Origin: Hansfordia pulvinata
Lineage: Eukaryota; Ascomycota; Sordariomycetes; Xylariales
Length of the DNA: 64,000 bases
Direction: 5' to 3'
Assembly (NCBI GenBank): GCA_006538405.1
Contig: BJKQ01000013.1
Location: forward strand, 372,001 to 436,000
Under the pieces are notes generated by a model. It was given only the letters and a program-made list of their open reading frames with translations. It was not told where the DNA came from and did not search any database. Shown piece after piece: positions 11,410 to 24,498 of the stretch. The position numbers were made by a program, and so were the translations under genes. Numbering within the stretch: position 1 is the first letter of the stretch; every line of letters begins with the position of its first letter.

Positions 11410-14400
11410 ACGTAGGTATGCTGTTTAGTAGCAAGCGAGGTAGAGACGAAAAAAAATTTCTGGCGGGGATGGGGTTCATGAGAATGACCCGTTCTAGCTT
11501 TGTTAATGACAAGACGGGCGTCACCAAAAAGGGTCACGGAAATGACGAGTTTACTTTTTGACTTTTCACGCATTGGGGCTGGAGTCTTGCGGAATATTCC
11601 CGTTCGTGCTTATCACGGACACCCGAGAATTAGGTCGATGAATTGAGACCAAATGAAAGATGACACCCTTCCCCAGCCAACACGCGTTTTGAAGCCTGTG
11701 AAGACTGTTTGGAGGTCCATGATTATGTTGTTAGTCCTGGCATTGCCACGGTGCTAGAGTTGCCACTATGAATGGGTTATGTGCGACTTGCAACGTCGTG
11801 CTCACTCAATATATGGCGATATTCGTCACCGTACCACAACAGAAGCGCACACAAAAGCCTCAATAATACTCACTTCAAGCTTTACGCAGAATGTGGCCAA
11901 GCTTGTTCTTTGTTGACTAGAGCTCAAACAGGCCGTGACTTCTACTCGAGGAATAGCGATATAAGGCTTGATCCGGCCCAGAGACCCAGGGTGTTGATGG
12001 TGCGGTGGTCTACTGCCACTGTCCGGGTCCATGCCTCTGGAGCTGGCCGTGCTCACTTGACATCTAGGTGCGTTGATGCCGTTAAGGTCATGTGAAACGC
12101 ATCTCGTGTCGCTCTCCCTGAAATGCTGGCCTCGGGACGCAGACTCGACATCGGCTCCCAGAAGACTTCAGACATCTCAGCAGAGGCTGCTCGAGAACCG
12201 CCACAGGCCCTGCTAGCCCCCGCCTGCGCATTCCATCAACCCGGCGCTGCTGGCTGCGGGACCCACTCCGCTCCGCCGCGCCATTCCGCCCTCTCCGCAA
12301 AACACCCTCCGTATATCGTGAGAACTTCAACCCTGAAGCACGACCGTGAGCGGACGAGAGGTAACGCAACGGTCTGCACTCGGCATGGTGGCGTTGGTCG
12401 GATTCCCGAGGACAGCTCGTAATCTCACGCCCTCCCTTTTCACGCCTCCCCCCCTCTGGCGAAACGAGGCCGGAAGGGAGACGGGGGCAGCGGCATCACG
12501 ATTTCCAACTCGGAATTGCGCTCCCGACCTTCGCCAAGAGCACAGGCCCTCGTCGCCCCGCTAACTAGATGTCAAGGTGCCCGCGAGGAAGGGGGCGGGG
12601 ACGGGGTGCTCAGATTAGGGGGCAGCGGGAGAGCCGGCTCGGACTGCGGTCTTGGGAATGGCCCTCTCTATCTTGTGATTCTGGTTTTCCACCTTGTCCT
12701 AGTCCTCCCCGGCTGCGAGGGTCCTTTCGACATCTCTCGCAAGACTATTGAAGACACTAAAATGCAAAGACCTCCTGCCTCTCAAATCACACGAGCGTGT
12801 GGCGTTCTGGTCTCTATCTCCAAAGAGGGAGGCGGCCGGCACAAGCTTGGCGGACTGTTCCCGCGGTTCGCTGGCACGAAGTACCCTCCCTTGGGGTCAT
12901 GTACCCGTACATCGACCACGTCGGCGCCCTCCTCCCGCAGCAGAGCAGAGCAAAAGGGCGCGCTTGTTCGGGAAGAAAGCACTCCCGCCGCGGAAAAGCG
13001 CCGGGCACGATCGTTCCCCCCCGCGTGGTCCAGGGGGGCGTGAGAAACAGATGGGTAGGCAGGTAACGCATTGATCCCTGTTCTTGCCGCTCACCGGGAA
13101 CCCTCCTCAGCCAGTAGCCTTTCATACTCCAAGATGTCGCCGACGCCAGTGGCGCACGCGGCAGACAGGAGAGAAAGGCATGAGCACCAACACCCACAGC
13201 AGACAAGCAAGACGCCTTCGCCAGAGTGTGACGAGGCTTGCATGGCCCATGAACGGGGAATCCAGGCCCAGGTTCCACTCCCAACTGAGCCCGAGAGACA
13301 AAAAAGACGGCCCCCCTCCCGTCCCCCTCTCAAACATTGCATCCGCATCTGCGCTTGCATGGGCTCGTCCGTCAGCGGGCTACCCGATCATGCGGGCGCC
13401 GGCTGCGGGCGCCACGCCGCCCTCCAGGGTGATTTTTTTGGTCAGGCGTGACGAACCCTGATCTGCTGGCCGGCTGGATGTACGCCCTCCCCTCCCCTCC
13501 GAGGTATAACAGCCAGAGCGATCATGTGGCGCCGTCTAGGCTTCGGCGGGGATGCTGATGGCGATGATTCAGAATGATACCATCACAGCCGGGAGGTCCA
13601 AGGCGCGGAAATCTCCCGCGCCCGCGCGCGAGGTCCTTTCCTTGCTGCGCACTCCGCCCCTCCCAGCTCCTTCGAGATTATCTCTCCGCTCCACTCCTCC
13701 ACTCCTCCCCTCCCTGCTATCACGCCCGGCGCTGGGCTCGAGCGGAACGGAGTGGAGAGGAGAGGAGGAAGCAGGAGGGTAAATACGAATCCGTCCTCCG
13801 CCCGGGCGGGATCTGTTGGAGGGGGCGGAGCGGGCATGTGAGCGGCGGATGCAGACGCAGCGGGACCACGGAAGCAGACTCCTCTCCAAAAGAAGGCGTC
13901 CCCCCCCCCTTCTTGGCCTCGCAGGCGTGGGAATGCCGAGCTATTCGATATCAGGCTAGGAAGTCGGATGGCAGGCTGCGAGTCTGATCTGGCACCTTTC
14001 GTGGAGATGTGGAGTGGACGTTTAATGGGAGGACGGGGGGGGCTTCTTCTGCCGCCCGGTCGGTGCTGGCGGAGTGTGAAAGGGCCACGAACAGCGTCAG
14101 TCCGATGTCAGTGGCTTGTCAGCCTCGTACACGGCCTTTGGGCTTTGGGATTTGGGAGAGAGAGGGGGGGGGCTGCTCCTCGGGTTACCCGATTAGGTAG
14201 GGACTGGTTTGGTCTTCTGGTCTTGCTCAACCCTCGAGCTATCCTGTGGGTGGCATACCCGGGGGCTGGAGTGCAGGGCTTCTACTATGTCTAGTGCGGT
14301 CCGAGCCGTCGGTTGCCAATGAGCAGGGCGGATGCTGGAGAGGCAGGCGTTGTAGAAGCCAAATAGGGTATTAGTAGGGGGTTTAGGGGCTGGCTGGGAT

Positions 14401-14545
14401 GCGGCTGTGACCGACACTGCGCAAGCAACCATGGCGTTGCTGTCATTGGCCACGATGGTGTGTTACGCCGAGCAGAGGTTCTATCTGGAGACTAGGTACG
14501 AGTAAACTTCAGGTGAGGCGGAATCGAAAACGGAGGGGGGCCATA

Positions 14546-14566
14546 GGGGGGGGGGGGGGGGGGGGG
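14546..14566. repeat. G homopolymer, 21 bases
   Basis: Uninterrupted run of 21 G on the plus strand inside the gene-free region. Confidence 0.95.
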
Positions 14567-14649
14567 TTGAGAAACTATCATGGGGGCGAGGCTGGCTGAG
14601 ACGGCACCACCGTTTCTCACGACTAGCGACATGGAGGACGCTGACCAGG

Positions 14650-14830
14650 TGGTACCTGGGGATACAGACAGCGAGCACCACTGCCTCGGGGAAGGCTTGG
14701 CTTGCAGAGGAAACCGTCTCGTCGCCCGGGGCAGACGTCGATACCTGGGGGATACTTGGGGACTTGCCAGGTACAAGGCCACGTGCCGAGATCCCCAGGG
14801 ACCTGGGGGATACCTGGCGGCGACATGGCC
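14650..14830. repeat. degenerate interspersed ACCTGGGGGATAC repeat
   Basis: The motif (A/T)CCTGGGG(G)ATAC recurs near 14652, 14740 and 14803, with shorter GGGGGATAC(C/T)TGG pieces between. It reads as an imperfect local duplication just left of the 27-base G tract. Confidence 0.5.
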
Positions 14831-14869
14831 GGTACTTGCTCTGGGCTCTGGGTGGCCCTTCCAGCTGAA

Positions 14870-14896
14870 GGGGGGGGGGGGGGGGGGGGGGGGGGG
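14870..14896. repeat. G homopolymer, 27 bases
   Basis: The longest homopolymer in the window, on the plus strand, in the gene-free region. Confidence 0.95.
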
Positions 14897-14950
14897 TGCG
14901 TTTTTGTGTGAAGACATTGGGATACCATTGCCAGGTTCGAACTTGGCGAA

Positions 14951-14970
14951 AGGCAGGCAGGCAGGCAGGC
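14951..14970. repeat. GGCA tetranucleotide repeat
   Basis: About five tandem copies of GGCA, 55 bases right of the 27-base G tract. Confidence 0.85.
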
Positions 14971-15483
14971 CGCCGGGTGATGTATCCTGTGCAGTGCAGG
15001 ACGGCAAAGATCAGACTAACCAGATACTGTTCATGCAAGCTGCCCGCCACCCAGGAACCCGGTCTGACGGGCGTGACTCAGGTCGACGTCGTCGATCGTG
15101 ACGGCCGGAAGACGCCACCAACATGTTCTCTCTCTATTCACGCGAGAGACGGAGAGAGAGAGAGACCCCTAAGGAAGAGACCAGATTGACGCCCTGGCCC
15201 GTGTCTGGACCGCTGGGAGTGTCCCGCCTTTCGAGCAGCTCTTCCGTCTTGGGAGGCAGCTGGCCGCCGGAAGACAGAGACCCGGCGTCTGGGACACCAT
15301 GTTCTTTCTGTCTGTCTGTCTGCCATTGGCGTCGAGAAAAAGTCCATGCATGCAAGGCAGGCGGCACGTACGGAGCACCTGTACCACCACACGGGCGGGG
15401 CCGAGCTGTGGGAAAGAAAAGCCGAATGTCGGGCGTGCTCTGCTCGGCCTGAACGAGATGACAACTCGTGTGCCGTTGGCCCG

Positions 15484-16017
15484 TACGAGTACGTCTACGG
15501 CCGGCGCAGCCCCGACCGGTCCGGTTCCGTCTGATGTATGTCCACTGGGTGGTGTGTTTTCTGCAGTGGTCTTGGGGGCCGCCGAGAACCATCATAAAGA
15601 CGGGCGGCCCGTGAGTAATCAACAAATACAATACTCGTATCCACCCGGGTTCCGCTCATTTGCGTGCGTACGACTTTTGGTACTGCGAGACGGTAGGGCA
15701 TGTCATGTCATATTATGCGGGCGGCATGGGACGGACGGGGCGGACGGGTCGCCTCTTCAGCCGCTCGGGCAGATTTGACCAGTCGTTTCTCCCCGCACCG
15801 ACTGTGCGTCCATTCAGCCCCCACTCGCGGCGGACGGGTACGAGTACACACACTCAGACGGAAGGGGGCACAGAGAGCAGGTCATAAAAGAAGAAAAAAG
15901 CCCCGAGGAGCATGGAAGATCGAGACCAGGTTCGGCCGGCAGTGGCTGGCCGAAGCAGAGCGATCACGCTGTTGGTGCGGGCGGGATCGTGCAGGGGTCC
16001 TTTGAGAAGTACGAGTA
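15484..16017. repeat. cluster of four TACGAGTA-type octamers
   Basis: Copies at 15484-15491 (TACGAGTA), 15632-15639 (TACTCGTA), 15839-15846 and 16010-16017 (both TACGAGTA). Two lie in the longer context GTACGAGTAC. No gene overlaps. The role is unknown; a binding site for a DNA-binding protein is one possibility. Confidence 0.6.
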
Positions 16018-17284
16018 TCTAACTCAGATCTCAGAGAGCCGGATCGAGTACTGAGTCGCAAGACCCTGGATGATTCAAATAGTGGTTGGTAGTAGTCACT
16101 TTCAACGAGTGTCTCTGGTCAGTTGAGAGGATTGCCTCTGATGGCGTCCACCTCTCGCGCCTCAGTTGTGTACAGGCAGGAGCTCAAATACGTACTGCAA
16201 GCAGTGAGGGGCTGGCGGGCTGGCTGGCTGGCTCCAAACCGCGAGAGAGCACACGACCTCGCCCACTGCCATCGTGATGACAGGGGCCATTGCTTTCTGC
16301 AGCTGCACGGCCGGCAGGCATGGCATGGCAGATGCGGCCGAGCCGCAATTGCGTCGTATCCGGGGCCACGACAAGGGGACGCAGAGGGGTTTCTGCTGGC
16401 GATCCTGCGTTCAGACTGTCCGAAATCATGGCCAACCCCCCCTGCCAACCCTCGGTACACGCCGCTTTCCTGGCTGCTTGTACCCTCGACAACTCTCTGA
16501 TATCATGGCATTCCTTGTCTCCCCTCCCTGTCACTTTCTGTCTCTCTCTCTTTTCCCTCCGGCCCGCCGTTGCACTGCAGACCCGGGCGGGTCAGCCGGC
16601 ACGTGCACCCGCCCTGACGCAATCAGAGAAATGCCGCCCTCTGAAGCCCCCCGCAGACGGCCTGCACGACTGGAGCCGGCCACGAGGCCCCCAAGGCCGA
16701 AGAAAGCCTTTTGGGGAGGGGGGCCCGGGAGAGGCGAGCACTCGTCACATCAGGCCAGGACGGCACGGCAGACAGCGAGGCGGGGAGACGGAGGCAACGC
16801 CGTGGCTATGATGGAGCGTCCGGAGACAGGCCCGGGCCCCAAGACGCGGCTGCGATTCGCGGGCGGCAGGGCAGGGCAGGATGACCCCCGGGCGCGGAGG
16901 CCGGTAAATGTGAGCTGTCACAACGGTCGCGAGCCAGCGACCCGGTCGCAGCGCGTCTGCGGACCAGGTTCATGTCTTTTCTGCCGATTTCGATGGCGTC
17001 GGCGCCTCTGGGTCGTGCAAAGCCCATACGTACGAAACGCAAAGAGCTGAAGATTTTCTTCAGCGGGGATCGCGCAGCCGAGCGGAGCAGACAAGAACGG
17101 AAAACAGGGCCCACGATGTCCACGGGGGTGTGTCTTCATGATCAGGTCGCTGGCCTATATCTACAGACTGGAAAGCAGCGGCCGAGGATCAAAACGCCCC
17201 GGCTCCCCGTATCGCGTCTTCAGAAAGAAAAAAACAAAATAAAAGAGAACCATGGAACACATTGAGCGCTCGGCTTCACGATTA

Positions 17285-17308
17285 CGGACGGACGGACGGA
17301 CGGACGGA
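17285..17308. repeat. CGGA tetranucleotide repeat, six copies
   Basis: Six tandem copies of CGGA in the gene-free region. Confidence 0.9.
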
Positions 17309-20300
17309 GGGCGCCGGGCGCCGTACCCCCAAAGCCCCCACCGCTCCGTCTCGGGAGACGGAAGCTGGCCCGCCGTGCTCCGTAATTGACGGGGCTCGCG
17401 CCTTTGCGTGCTTTATGGGCCTGATACCCAGATCCCGTTCCATCTCTTGCTTGTGCAGCCGTCCCTTGAATAAAAGCCAGGAGGTAGTTTGCATGAATGG
17501 CTATCAACAGCCCTCGTGGCAAGCGGGCCGACATGGCTTCTGCATGCCCGCCAACCACGGCCGCCCAGCCTCGGTCGACCGCCCGACCACTCATGCTCCT
17601 GGCCCCCGTCGCGGCCGTCCGATGCCCCTCCGAGGCTCCGCCTTCCGCCCCGCCCCGAGCCGGGTGCTGGCGGGGCCTTGCTGACGACTAGGCCTTGGCC
17701 ATTAGGGACTGACTGGCTCTGCCATGAACCAATGATGAGAAAACTGGTCTCTCTGTCATCAGAGGGGCGACAGCCGTCCGCCTCGAGCCCTGCGACACTC
17801 TCCGTGTACCGTTGATTCTGCTGTCTTCCTGATCATCGTGCTTCTCTTGCCTTCTCCGTCTGGCTTGTTGCGCCTGACCTGTGATCGATACCAGACGGCT
17901 CTGAGAAAAAGTCTCGATGCCCTCGACATCTTCTACGAGCCTTACCAAAGCGTCAAGACATGGCATACGTGTACGAATCGCTCTGCTATCTTCCAGAGAG
18001 ACGTAGAATCAGCACAAAGAGTCCATGTGCTCTTCAAAGATCGCCCGGGCACCATTTAAAGCAAGCACGCGAGTTGCGTTGGACAAGAGAGTTGACAAAG
18101 ACAGTCTGCAGCACTCGCCCTCAAGAACACGGTCCGCCGAGGAGAGGGCTTGTTCTCCAGGTCAGCGAGCACGGGCGACCATTGCCTGTCCCACCCGTCG
18201 AATGAGTACGCTGCACTGGACGAGTCGCATCGTCATCCTCGCGACCGACGACGCTGCTCCAACGGCGTATGAAGTCGAGCTTGTAGAGCGAGCCACAGGC
18301 GAGAAGCCCGCGTCTTGTCGTTCGTGATCTTCTAGTCACGTACCAGGCTTTACGATCTCGCGAACAGAACCGCAGTTTGGTTCAACGAGGTTGCACACAG
18401 ACAGTTGAGCGCTGCAACAACGAGCCTCACCTCCGGATGACCAGAATACGCCCTATTCATCAACCCACATCGACGGTCGCAGCTTGGAGTCTTCACGAAC
18501 GTACAGAATCCCTGAAAAGGATGGAACATGATACATCGCAGCCGGGATGTCCTACAAGGACAAATCACTACTGCCAGCATCGAATGCAGTAGTGGGTTGA
18601 AGTCACGGTCAATCCTCGCTCTGTAACGGTCACCACCGTCGAGTCTCTGATGCCGAAGCCGGCAAGGACTTCTGTCAAGCTTCTGTGGCACCCACGTATC
18701 TAGAGCCTCAAGGTGGACGCTGACTGAACATTTGAGACCAAAAACTCACCACCTGCGAGCCCGGACTTGACTCAACGTTGGGGCCAACGATGCGCTCTTC
18801 CCTCAGCCGAGGGGCGAAACTCTTGGATTCATTCGGGACACGGCTCAAAGACGGACCCGGGCCGAAGCATAGCAGCTTCACGATCTGAATTGTAAGACAC
18901 GTGAGCCCGAAGCCGTGACAGAGATGGAAAACTGGGGATGCTGTCCTGAAAGCCGGCGCGCGTGATGAGCAGGCGCGGCTTGCCTTGGCCATGCCGATGC
19001 TGTCAACCAGCGGTGTCAACTGCACCCTCCTTCTATCGAGCGCTTTTGGCTCTGATGCTCTCGCCGCCGCCTCCTGTCATTCGACTCGCATTTCCCAGGT
19101 CCTCCAGTACGAGTAGTGCGCAACGGCTGCCGATTGGTAACGCACTCCTAGCCTACCTAAGCCAAGTAGAGGTATGTACCGTGGTTTTACTCCAGTGCTT
19201 CTTCTCGCATTCCGACTGCCGACTGCAACCGCCGGCCGGGGTTTCGCTGGCCTGGGTTGGCCTTGGTCAGGGTTTTTACCTAATAATAAGATCAATGCAA
19301 CATTGAAGGGTCCTCCACTGTGGCCGCCCGTCCCCTGTACTCGCATACACGTACTCTTAGTCGTAGTCGCGGGGTGTGGGTGGCGGTCTGGTCTCACCCG
19401 TGACGGCTCTGCTCTGCGCGTTATTCGCCGTGGCGGCGCTGCTGCGTGGCTGGCTCATCATCAGCCTCCCCCTCCCCCAAAGGAATCAAAGCTCAGGTCT
19501 CGGGGGCTGCTCGCCCGTTGTGGGGGCATACGAGTAGATGACCAGCAATCCCTCCGCCTGTCTTTGGTGTTTTTTTCTTCCGCTCTCTTCTTCAGCCCTG
19601 CCCGGCTCGTTGTCCGCCCGGGAGCCCCCACGCGAGCTCTCTCTCTCTCTCTCTACCTTAGGTGAGTTAGGCTGTCCTGGGCGCTCGGTCAGAACCCCGG
19701 GCCTTTGTCTCTACCCACGCACACGCGGACCACCACCACCAACAACTCACGATCGATGGCTGCTGATGTCCAGAGTGTGCATGCAGCAAGTGCCTGGCCC
19801 ATCACCCCGCTTACCACCGGCCCTTCTCGCCAGTGAAACCGGGCAAGAGAACCCCGGAATCCAGCCCAGTCCTCTGACCGGGACTGCCGGTCGACGGACA
19901 GCCTTGACTGAGCTGACTAAACCCCCCCCATGTCATCAGCCTTCCTGACTGTGTCCTCACATCCCACCGTCTTTTGGTTATGGGGGGGCTTTTGTTGCTA
20001 GCCTGGCCCGCACAAAGTTAGAATATCCCACTCATCATGTAATCGTCGGGCATTTCCTGGCTAATAGCAATTGCCAACGTTGCCCCCGCCATTGGCTTCC
20101 GCCTTGACAGACCCCCATCGACGGGGCCCCCTGCTCGCTTGCTCGGAGCCATAACCCGAGGTCACGATCCCCGCTTCCCCGGCGCGCAAGGCAGATGCGG
20201 CTTCACGTCAGGTCATTTCCGCCGTTTTCAGCCTGCCCCTCCCCTTCTCCGTCCCCGCCCTCCTCGTCCCCGTGCTTCGACTCGTCAGACCGAGACGTGA

Positions 20301-21086
20301 CGAGACCGCCCAATCCCCGGTATTCAGCGAGGAGGAAGAGGTGGGGGCGGGGCCCTTCTGCTGGCACCAGGGCCGATCCCCGCCGTCGGCCGGATCCAAG
20401 TCAGTCGCGTGATTCCTGCCCGGAACAGTAACTTGGCCATCTGGACTCGCCGGCGACTGAACCTTGACCTTGGGGAGGCCACACGTCGTAGACCGCCACA
20501 GCCTTTCGGTACCTATTCGACACCCAGCCTGCCCCAGGCTTTTCATTCCACAGTCGTAGAGAGACAGGAGTGGGTCAAGTCGGCTTGGCTATCCGTGCCC
20601 GTCAGAAGACCCGGACCTTGCTCTACCGGCGCTACGGAGTAGGCGAAGCACTGGGCCGACCAGAGCATACCTGCGCACTTGGCGACGGACGGCAGCGGAC
20701 TGACCTCGACGGACTGTGAGAGGCGCCTGACCGACTCGTACGTACTGCAGCGGCTAACACGAGCGGACCGGAGGCGGTGGGCCCCGCCCGACCCCTTTCA
20801 CGAACCTGACCGCCGCGACATCCGGGCGCTTACTAGCTGGCCCGCCCTGCCTTAACGCCGTCGTGCCCCTACGTCTCGATTTCTGGCCGATCTCCTTCTT
20901 CCCTCGATTCTACGAGTACTCATGCTGCCGAATTGGCCGTCATACTCGCTTCGGTGGACCATCCGCATGATCCACAGCACCGTGTCGCGGCAGACCTGTC
21001 CTTGTCTACCTATGAGTACCTTACCTTTAAACGAGCCCACCACTAGTTAGACCAGATCAGTGGCTTGCAGCAGTTCCGACCTCACA

Positions 21087-23194
21087 ATGTCCGCGACACG
21101 TTGGGCGGCGAGGCGCATGGCGGCCAGTGCGTTGACCAGGGCACGCCCGGTTGCCACCCCCTCGGCGGCGACAGCTACGAAGAGGAGGAGCAGCAGCAAC
21201 AGCAGCAACAGCGGTACCAGCGGCACCAGCACCAGCACCAGCACGGGCAGCTCCAAGATGGCTGGGACGGCAGCCCAGGAAGCAGCAGCAGCACCGAGTG
21301 GTCCCGGCGGCGCGGCGGGCTCCAACGCCGCCTGGTCCGGCCGCTCCGCGCTGGCGCTGGCGGCTGCGGCCGCCGCGCTGGGCTGGGGCATCGCGGCCGC
21401 GACGATGGCCGGGCCTCCCCCAGAGAGGGCCGGGGTGCTGCATCGCAGCATGCCGGCGCCCAGGTACGCCACTGCGGATGAGATGGTCAAGGTAGGAGAG
21501 CCCCCCCCCCCCCCCCCCAATCCTTCCACATATCCCGCACGTACACTACAACCTCGACCCGGGACAAGGGCATGCCAGAGTCGTGTAAGAACACAGCTAA
21601 CACGGCGGCCACACACAAAAAAAAAAGGCCCTAGAGGAGATCCGACAGGAGATCCGCGCCCTGGGCGAGGAGGAGGACATCATCAGCACGGACCCGGAGG
21701 ACCTGCACCTGCACGGGTACTCGGAGTGGTCGACGGTGAACCCGGCGCAGCTGCCGGTGGCGGTGGCGTACCCGCGGTCGACGGCGCAGGTGTCGGCGGT
21801 GGCGCGGGTGTGCCACGCGCGGCGGGTGCCGCTGGTGCCGTACTCGGGGGGCACGAGCCTGGAGGGCAACTTCTCGGCGCCGCACGGCGGGGTCAGCGTC
21901 GACTTTGCGCACATGGACGCGATCGTGCGGCTCAACCGCGACGACATGGACGTGGTGGTGCAGCCGGCGGTGGGGTGGCAGGGGCTCAACCGGCAGCTGG
22001 CCGCGTGGGGCACGGGGCTGTTCTTCCCCGTGGACCCGGGCCCGAGCGCGCGGATCGGCGGCATGATCGGGACCAACTGCTCGGGGACCAACGCGGTGCG
22101 CTACGGCACCATGAAGGACTGGGTGGTCAACCTGACGGTGGTGCTGGCGGACGGGACGGTGGTCAAGACGCGGCGGCGGCCCCGCAAGAGCTCGGCGGGC
22201 TACAACCTCAACGGCCTGTTCGTCGGGTCCGAGGGCACCCTGGGCCTCGTCACCGAGGCCACCCTCCGCCTGGCCGTCGTCCCCAACGACCTGGCCGTCG
22301 CCGTCGTCGCCTTCCCCTCCGTCCGCGCCGCCGCCGCCGCCGCCGCCGAGGTCATCCAGAGCGGCGTCCCCGTCGCCGCCGTCGAGATCATGGACGAGGT
22401 CCAGATGCGCGTCGTCAACCTCGGCGGCGCCACCCGCCCCAAGGTCTGGGCCGAGATGCCTCACCTCTTCTTCAAGTTCTCCGGGACCAAGCGCGGCGTG
22501 AGGGAGGACATTGGGCGCGTCCAGGGCATCGCCGGCCGCCACGGCGGCGGGCGCTTCGAGTTCGCCGAGGGCGAGCGCGAGCAGACCATGCTGTGGTCCG
22601 CGCGCAAGGAGTCGCTGTGGTCCATGCTGGCGCTGCGCAAGGAGGGGCAGGACGTTTGTAGGTTTTTTTTCTTCTTCTTTTTTTTACTCTTTCTCTCTCC
22701 CTCTCTCTCTCTTCTTTTCCCCCTTTTCCTTTTTCCTTTTCTTTTAACTACCACTCAATTCCTTTTACCCCCCCTCTCACCCCCAGCTAACGCCCTCGTC
22801 CCCAGGGAGCACCGACGTGGCGGTCCCGCTCAGCCGGCTGGCGGACATCATCGAGGTGTCCAAGAAGGAGATGGACGAGCTGGGCCTGTTCGCCAGCATC
22901 CTGGGCCACGTGGGCGACGGCAACTTCCACGAGAGCATCATGTACGACCGCGGCGTCCCCGGGGAGCGCGACAAGATCGAGCGCTGCGTCAAGAACATGG
23001 TGCGCCGCGCCCTGGACATGGAGGGCACCTGCACGGGCGAGCACTCGGTCGGCTTCGGCAAGAAGGACTCGCTCATGCTCGAGCTGGGCCCGGACACCCT
23101 CGGCGTCATGCGCCAGGTGAAGGCCGCACTCGACCCCCGCTGGATCATGAACCCGGGCAAGATCATAGACCTGCCTGGTGGCGAGGCTGCTTGA
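21087..23194 (+). CDS. DLD1: D-lactate dehydrogenase (cytochrome), mitochondrial
   Basis: Flavoprotein that oxidises D-lactate to pyruvate and passes electrons to cytochrome c. Exons 21087-21491, 21628-22657 and 22806-23194, 607 residues. Residues 1-40 form an Arg/Ala/Ser presequence; after a Ser/Thr/Gly-rich stretch a hydrophobic helix (about 82-104) could anchor the protein in the inner membrane. The FAD-binding domain (about 170-360) has PYSGGTSLEGNF (from 206) and the PGPSARIGGMIGTNCSGTNA motif. The C-terminal FAD-oxidase domain has GHVGDGNFH (512-520) and HSVGFGKK (558-565), then MNPGKI. The second intron restores Trp in DVWSTDVAVPLSRL. Start chosen at the first ATG, since the frame upstream offers only GTG. 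Intron 1 contains an 18-base C tract and has an unusual AAAAAG acceptor. Coding exons are extremely GC-rich. Confidence 0.94.
21501..21518. repeat. C homopolymer, 18 bases, in D-LDH intron 1
   Basis: Begins 9 bases after the donor site of the first D-lactate dehydrogenase intron, on the sense strand. Confidence 0.95.
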
Positions 23195-24498
23195 GGTGGC
23201 CAGTGTCATGTGGCTTGGGTTAGAGGATAAGAGGTCGCAGCCCCTTAGGTATGCCGAGGCTCGTTGCCAGGTAAGTAGGTAAGAAGCAGAACATCAATAT
23301 TCTACTTGGCAGCTGCCTACCTTATTGTCCTGATGATGAGATATCGCAAGACAAACACTCGGCGCGTGATATCATGAATCAGTCAGGCCGAATGGGCTGT
23401 GGGTAGCTGCAGAAGCCAAGCACCACGTGGAATTGGGGAGATCTGATATCTGCAGGCCGCCGTCTACCCCAAAGGATCTTTGCTTTCAGGAGAACGAAAC
23501 AAGCACAACATTGTAGCTGCAAACAATAGGGGCATCTAAAACATGCCCACCGTAGTAGATGGAAGAGAGCGTAGTTGCTGCCGTCTCCGGACCCTGACTG
23601 ACGTATGGCTAGATATATCAAGCCCGAACAATTGTAGCTCTCGCTCAGGCTTCTGAATGGGATGCCTACCTTCCATATCATTCTTGAATCATTCTCCCTG
23701 AGGCGAAAAGCATCCCACTTGAACCTTGCCTTACCTGGCGAGCAACCATTGTGGACAAGTACACATCTCGGCGCACTCACATGTAAACGGGAAGTCGCAG
23801 CCTGTAATATCACAAATGACAAACGGCAGGCGCAGCAAACCCGCAGTCCATGTTACGGCCCAAACACCAAAAGCGCCGTTTGCTTTCCTCCTCGCATCAC
23901 ATTCGCGAATCTCATCCGCCTCTCTTCTCTTTCCCAACAACCTATCACCTCTCCTTGCCCTCCGCTTGCCCATAGCAGCCAGTCCATCGTTTTCACTCTG
24001 GCCCTTGGCCTCAGCTGTTTTAATGCTCTTCATCTAGCTACCACAACACCGAAACCATCGTCACCATTTACCTGACCTCGCGTCCACGGTCGAATTCGCC
24101 GGCTTCTTCATTCCGTACCCACTCCAACTCTTGGACACCTATGAATCAGCCGCGACTTTGAGACGCAAGACGATCATACGGCTCATCGACCACTCACCAC
24201 GCCACCTGAGACAGACGCCCTTAACACACGCTGAAGAAGAGCTTCGGAGGTATCATCGTTTGTGCAGAAGGCAGTTGTAAGTCTTGTGGCTCCCTTCTCC
24301 CCGTCCTTCGTTCTTCTATCAAGCCCTAGGGCAATATCTAACTTGCGCTGCCCCAGCAACGCATCGGCCAAGGAGCCCCTCATCATTCTCGCCGTCTGTC
24401 TTCGTGTCCCACAGCCACTTCTCGACCACCCGGTCGGCCCGTGAGCACACTTTGATCGGAGCCTTACACGCGTGAGTTTCCACTGCTAAGCCTCCTGT
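23195..24498. other. intergenic and RdRP leader, no gene recognised
   Basis: The left part holds the D-LDH 3' flank and AGGTAAGTAGGTAAG-type repeats near 23270. The right half is a pyrimidine-rich leader of the RdRP gene with a strong donor-like GTAAGT at 24277-24282; a 5' intron running to the CCAG at 24562-24565 is possible. Confidence 0.45.

Larger units (their letters stand above)
11410..21086. other. 9.7-kb gene-free, GC-rich stretch
   Basis: No open frame on either strand looks like a protein; the longest (about 258 codons near 16.3-17.0 kb) is Arg/Pro/Gly-rich as expected by chance in GC-rich DNA. I found no tRNA, 5S rRNA, transposon ends or long terminal repeats. It holds two G tracts, short tetranucleotide repeats (GGCA, CGGA, GTCT) and eight TACGAGTA-type octamers, four of them within 534 bases. 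It is not AT-rich, so it does not look like DNA mutated by RIP. Candidates are long untranslated or non-coding transcripts, a large regulatory region, or decayed sequence. Confidence 0.55.

Noticed and set aside
14925..14960. tRNA-like B box (GGTTCGAAC)
   Set aside because: No A box at the proper distance and no acceptor stem pairing.
14481..15050. Frames reading through the G tracts as poly-Pro or poly-Gly
   Set aside because: They are open only because homopolymers contain no stops.
16274..17050. 258-codon frame in the gene-free region
   Set aside because: First codon is GTG, composition is Arg/Pro/Gly-rich, no recognisable motif; expected by chance at this G+C.
21631..22542. 303-codon minus-strand frame opposite D-LDH
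   Set aside because: Antisense of a GC3-biased exon; composition dominated by Arg, His, Asp and Ala, no family features.
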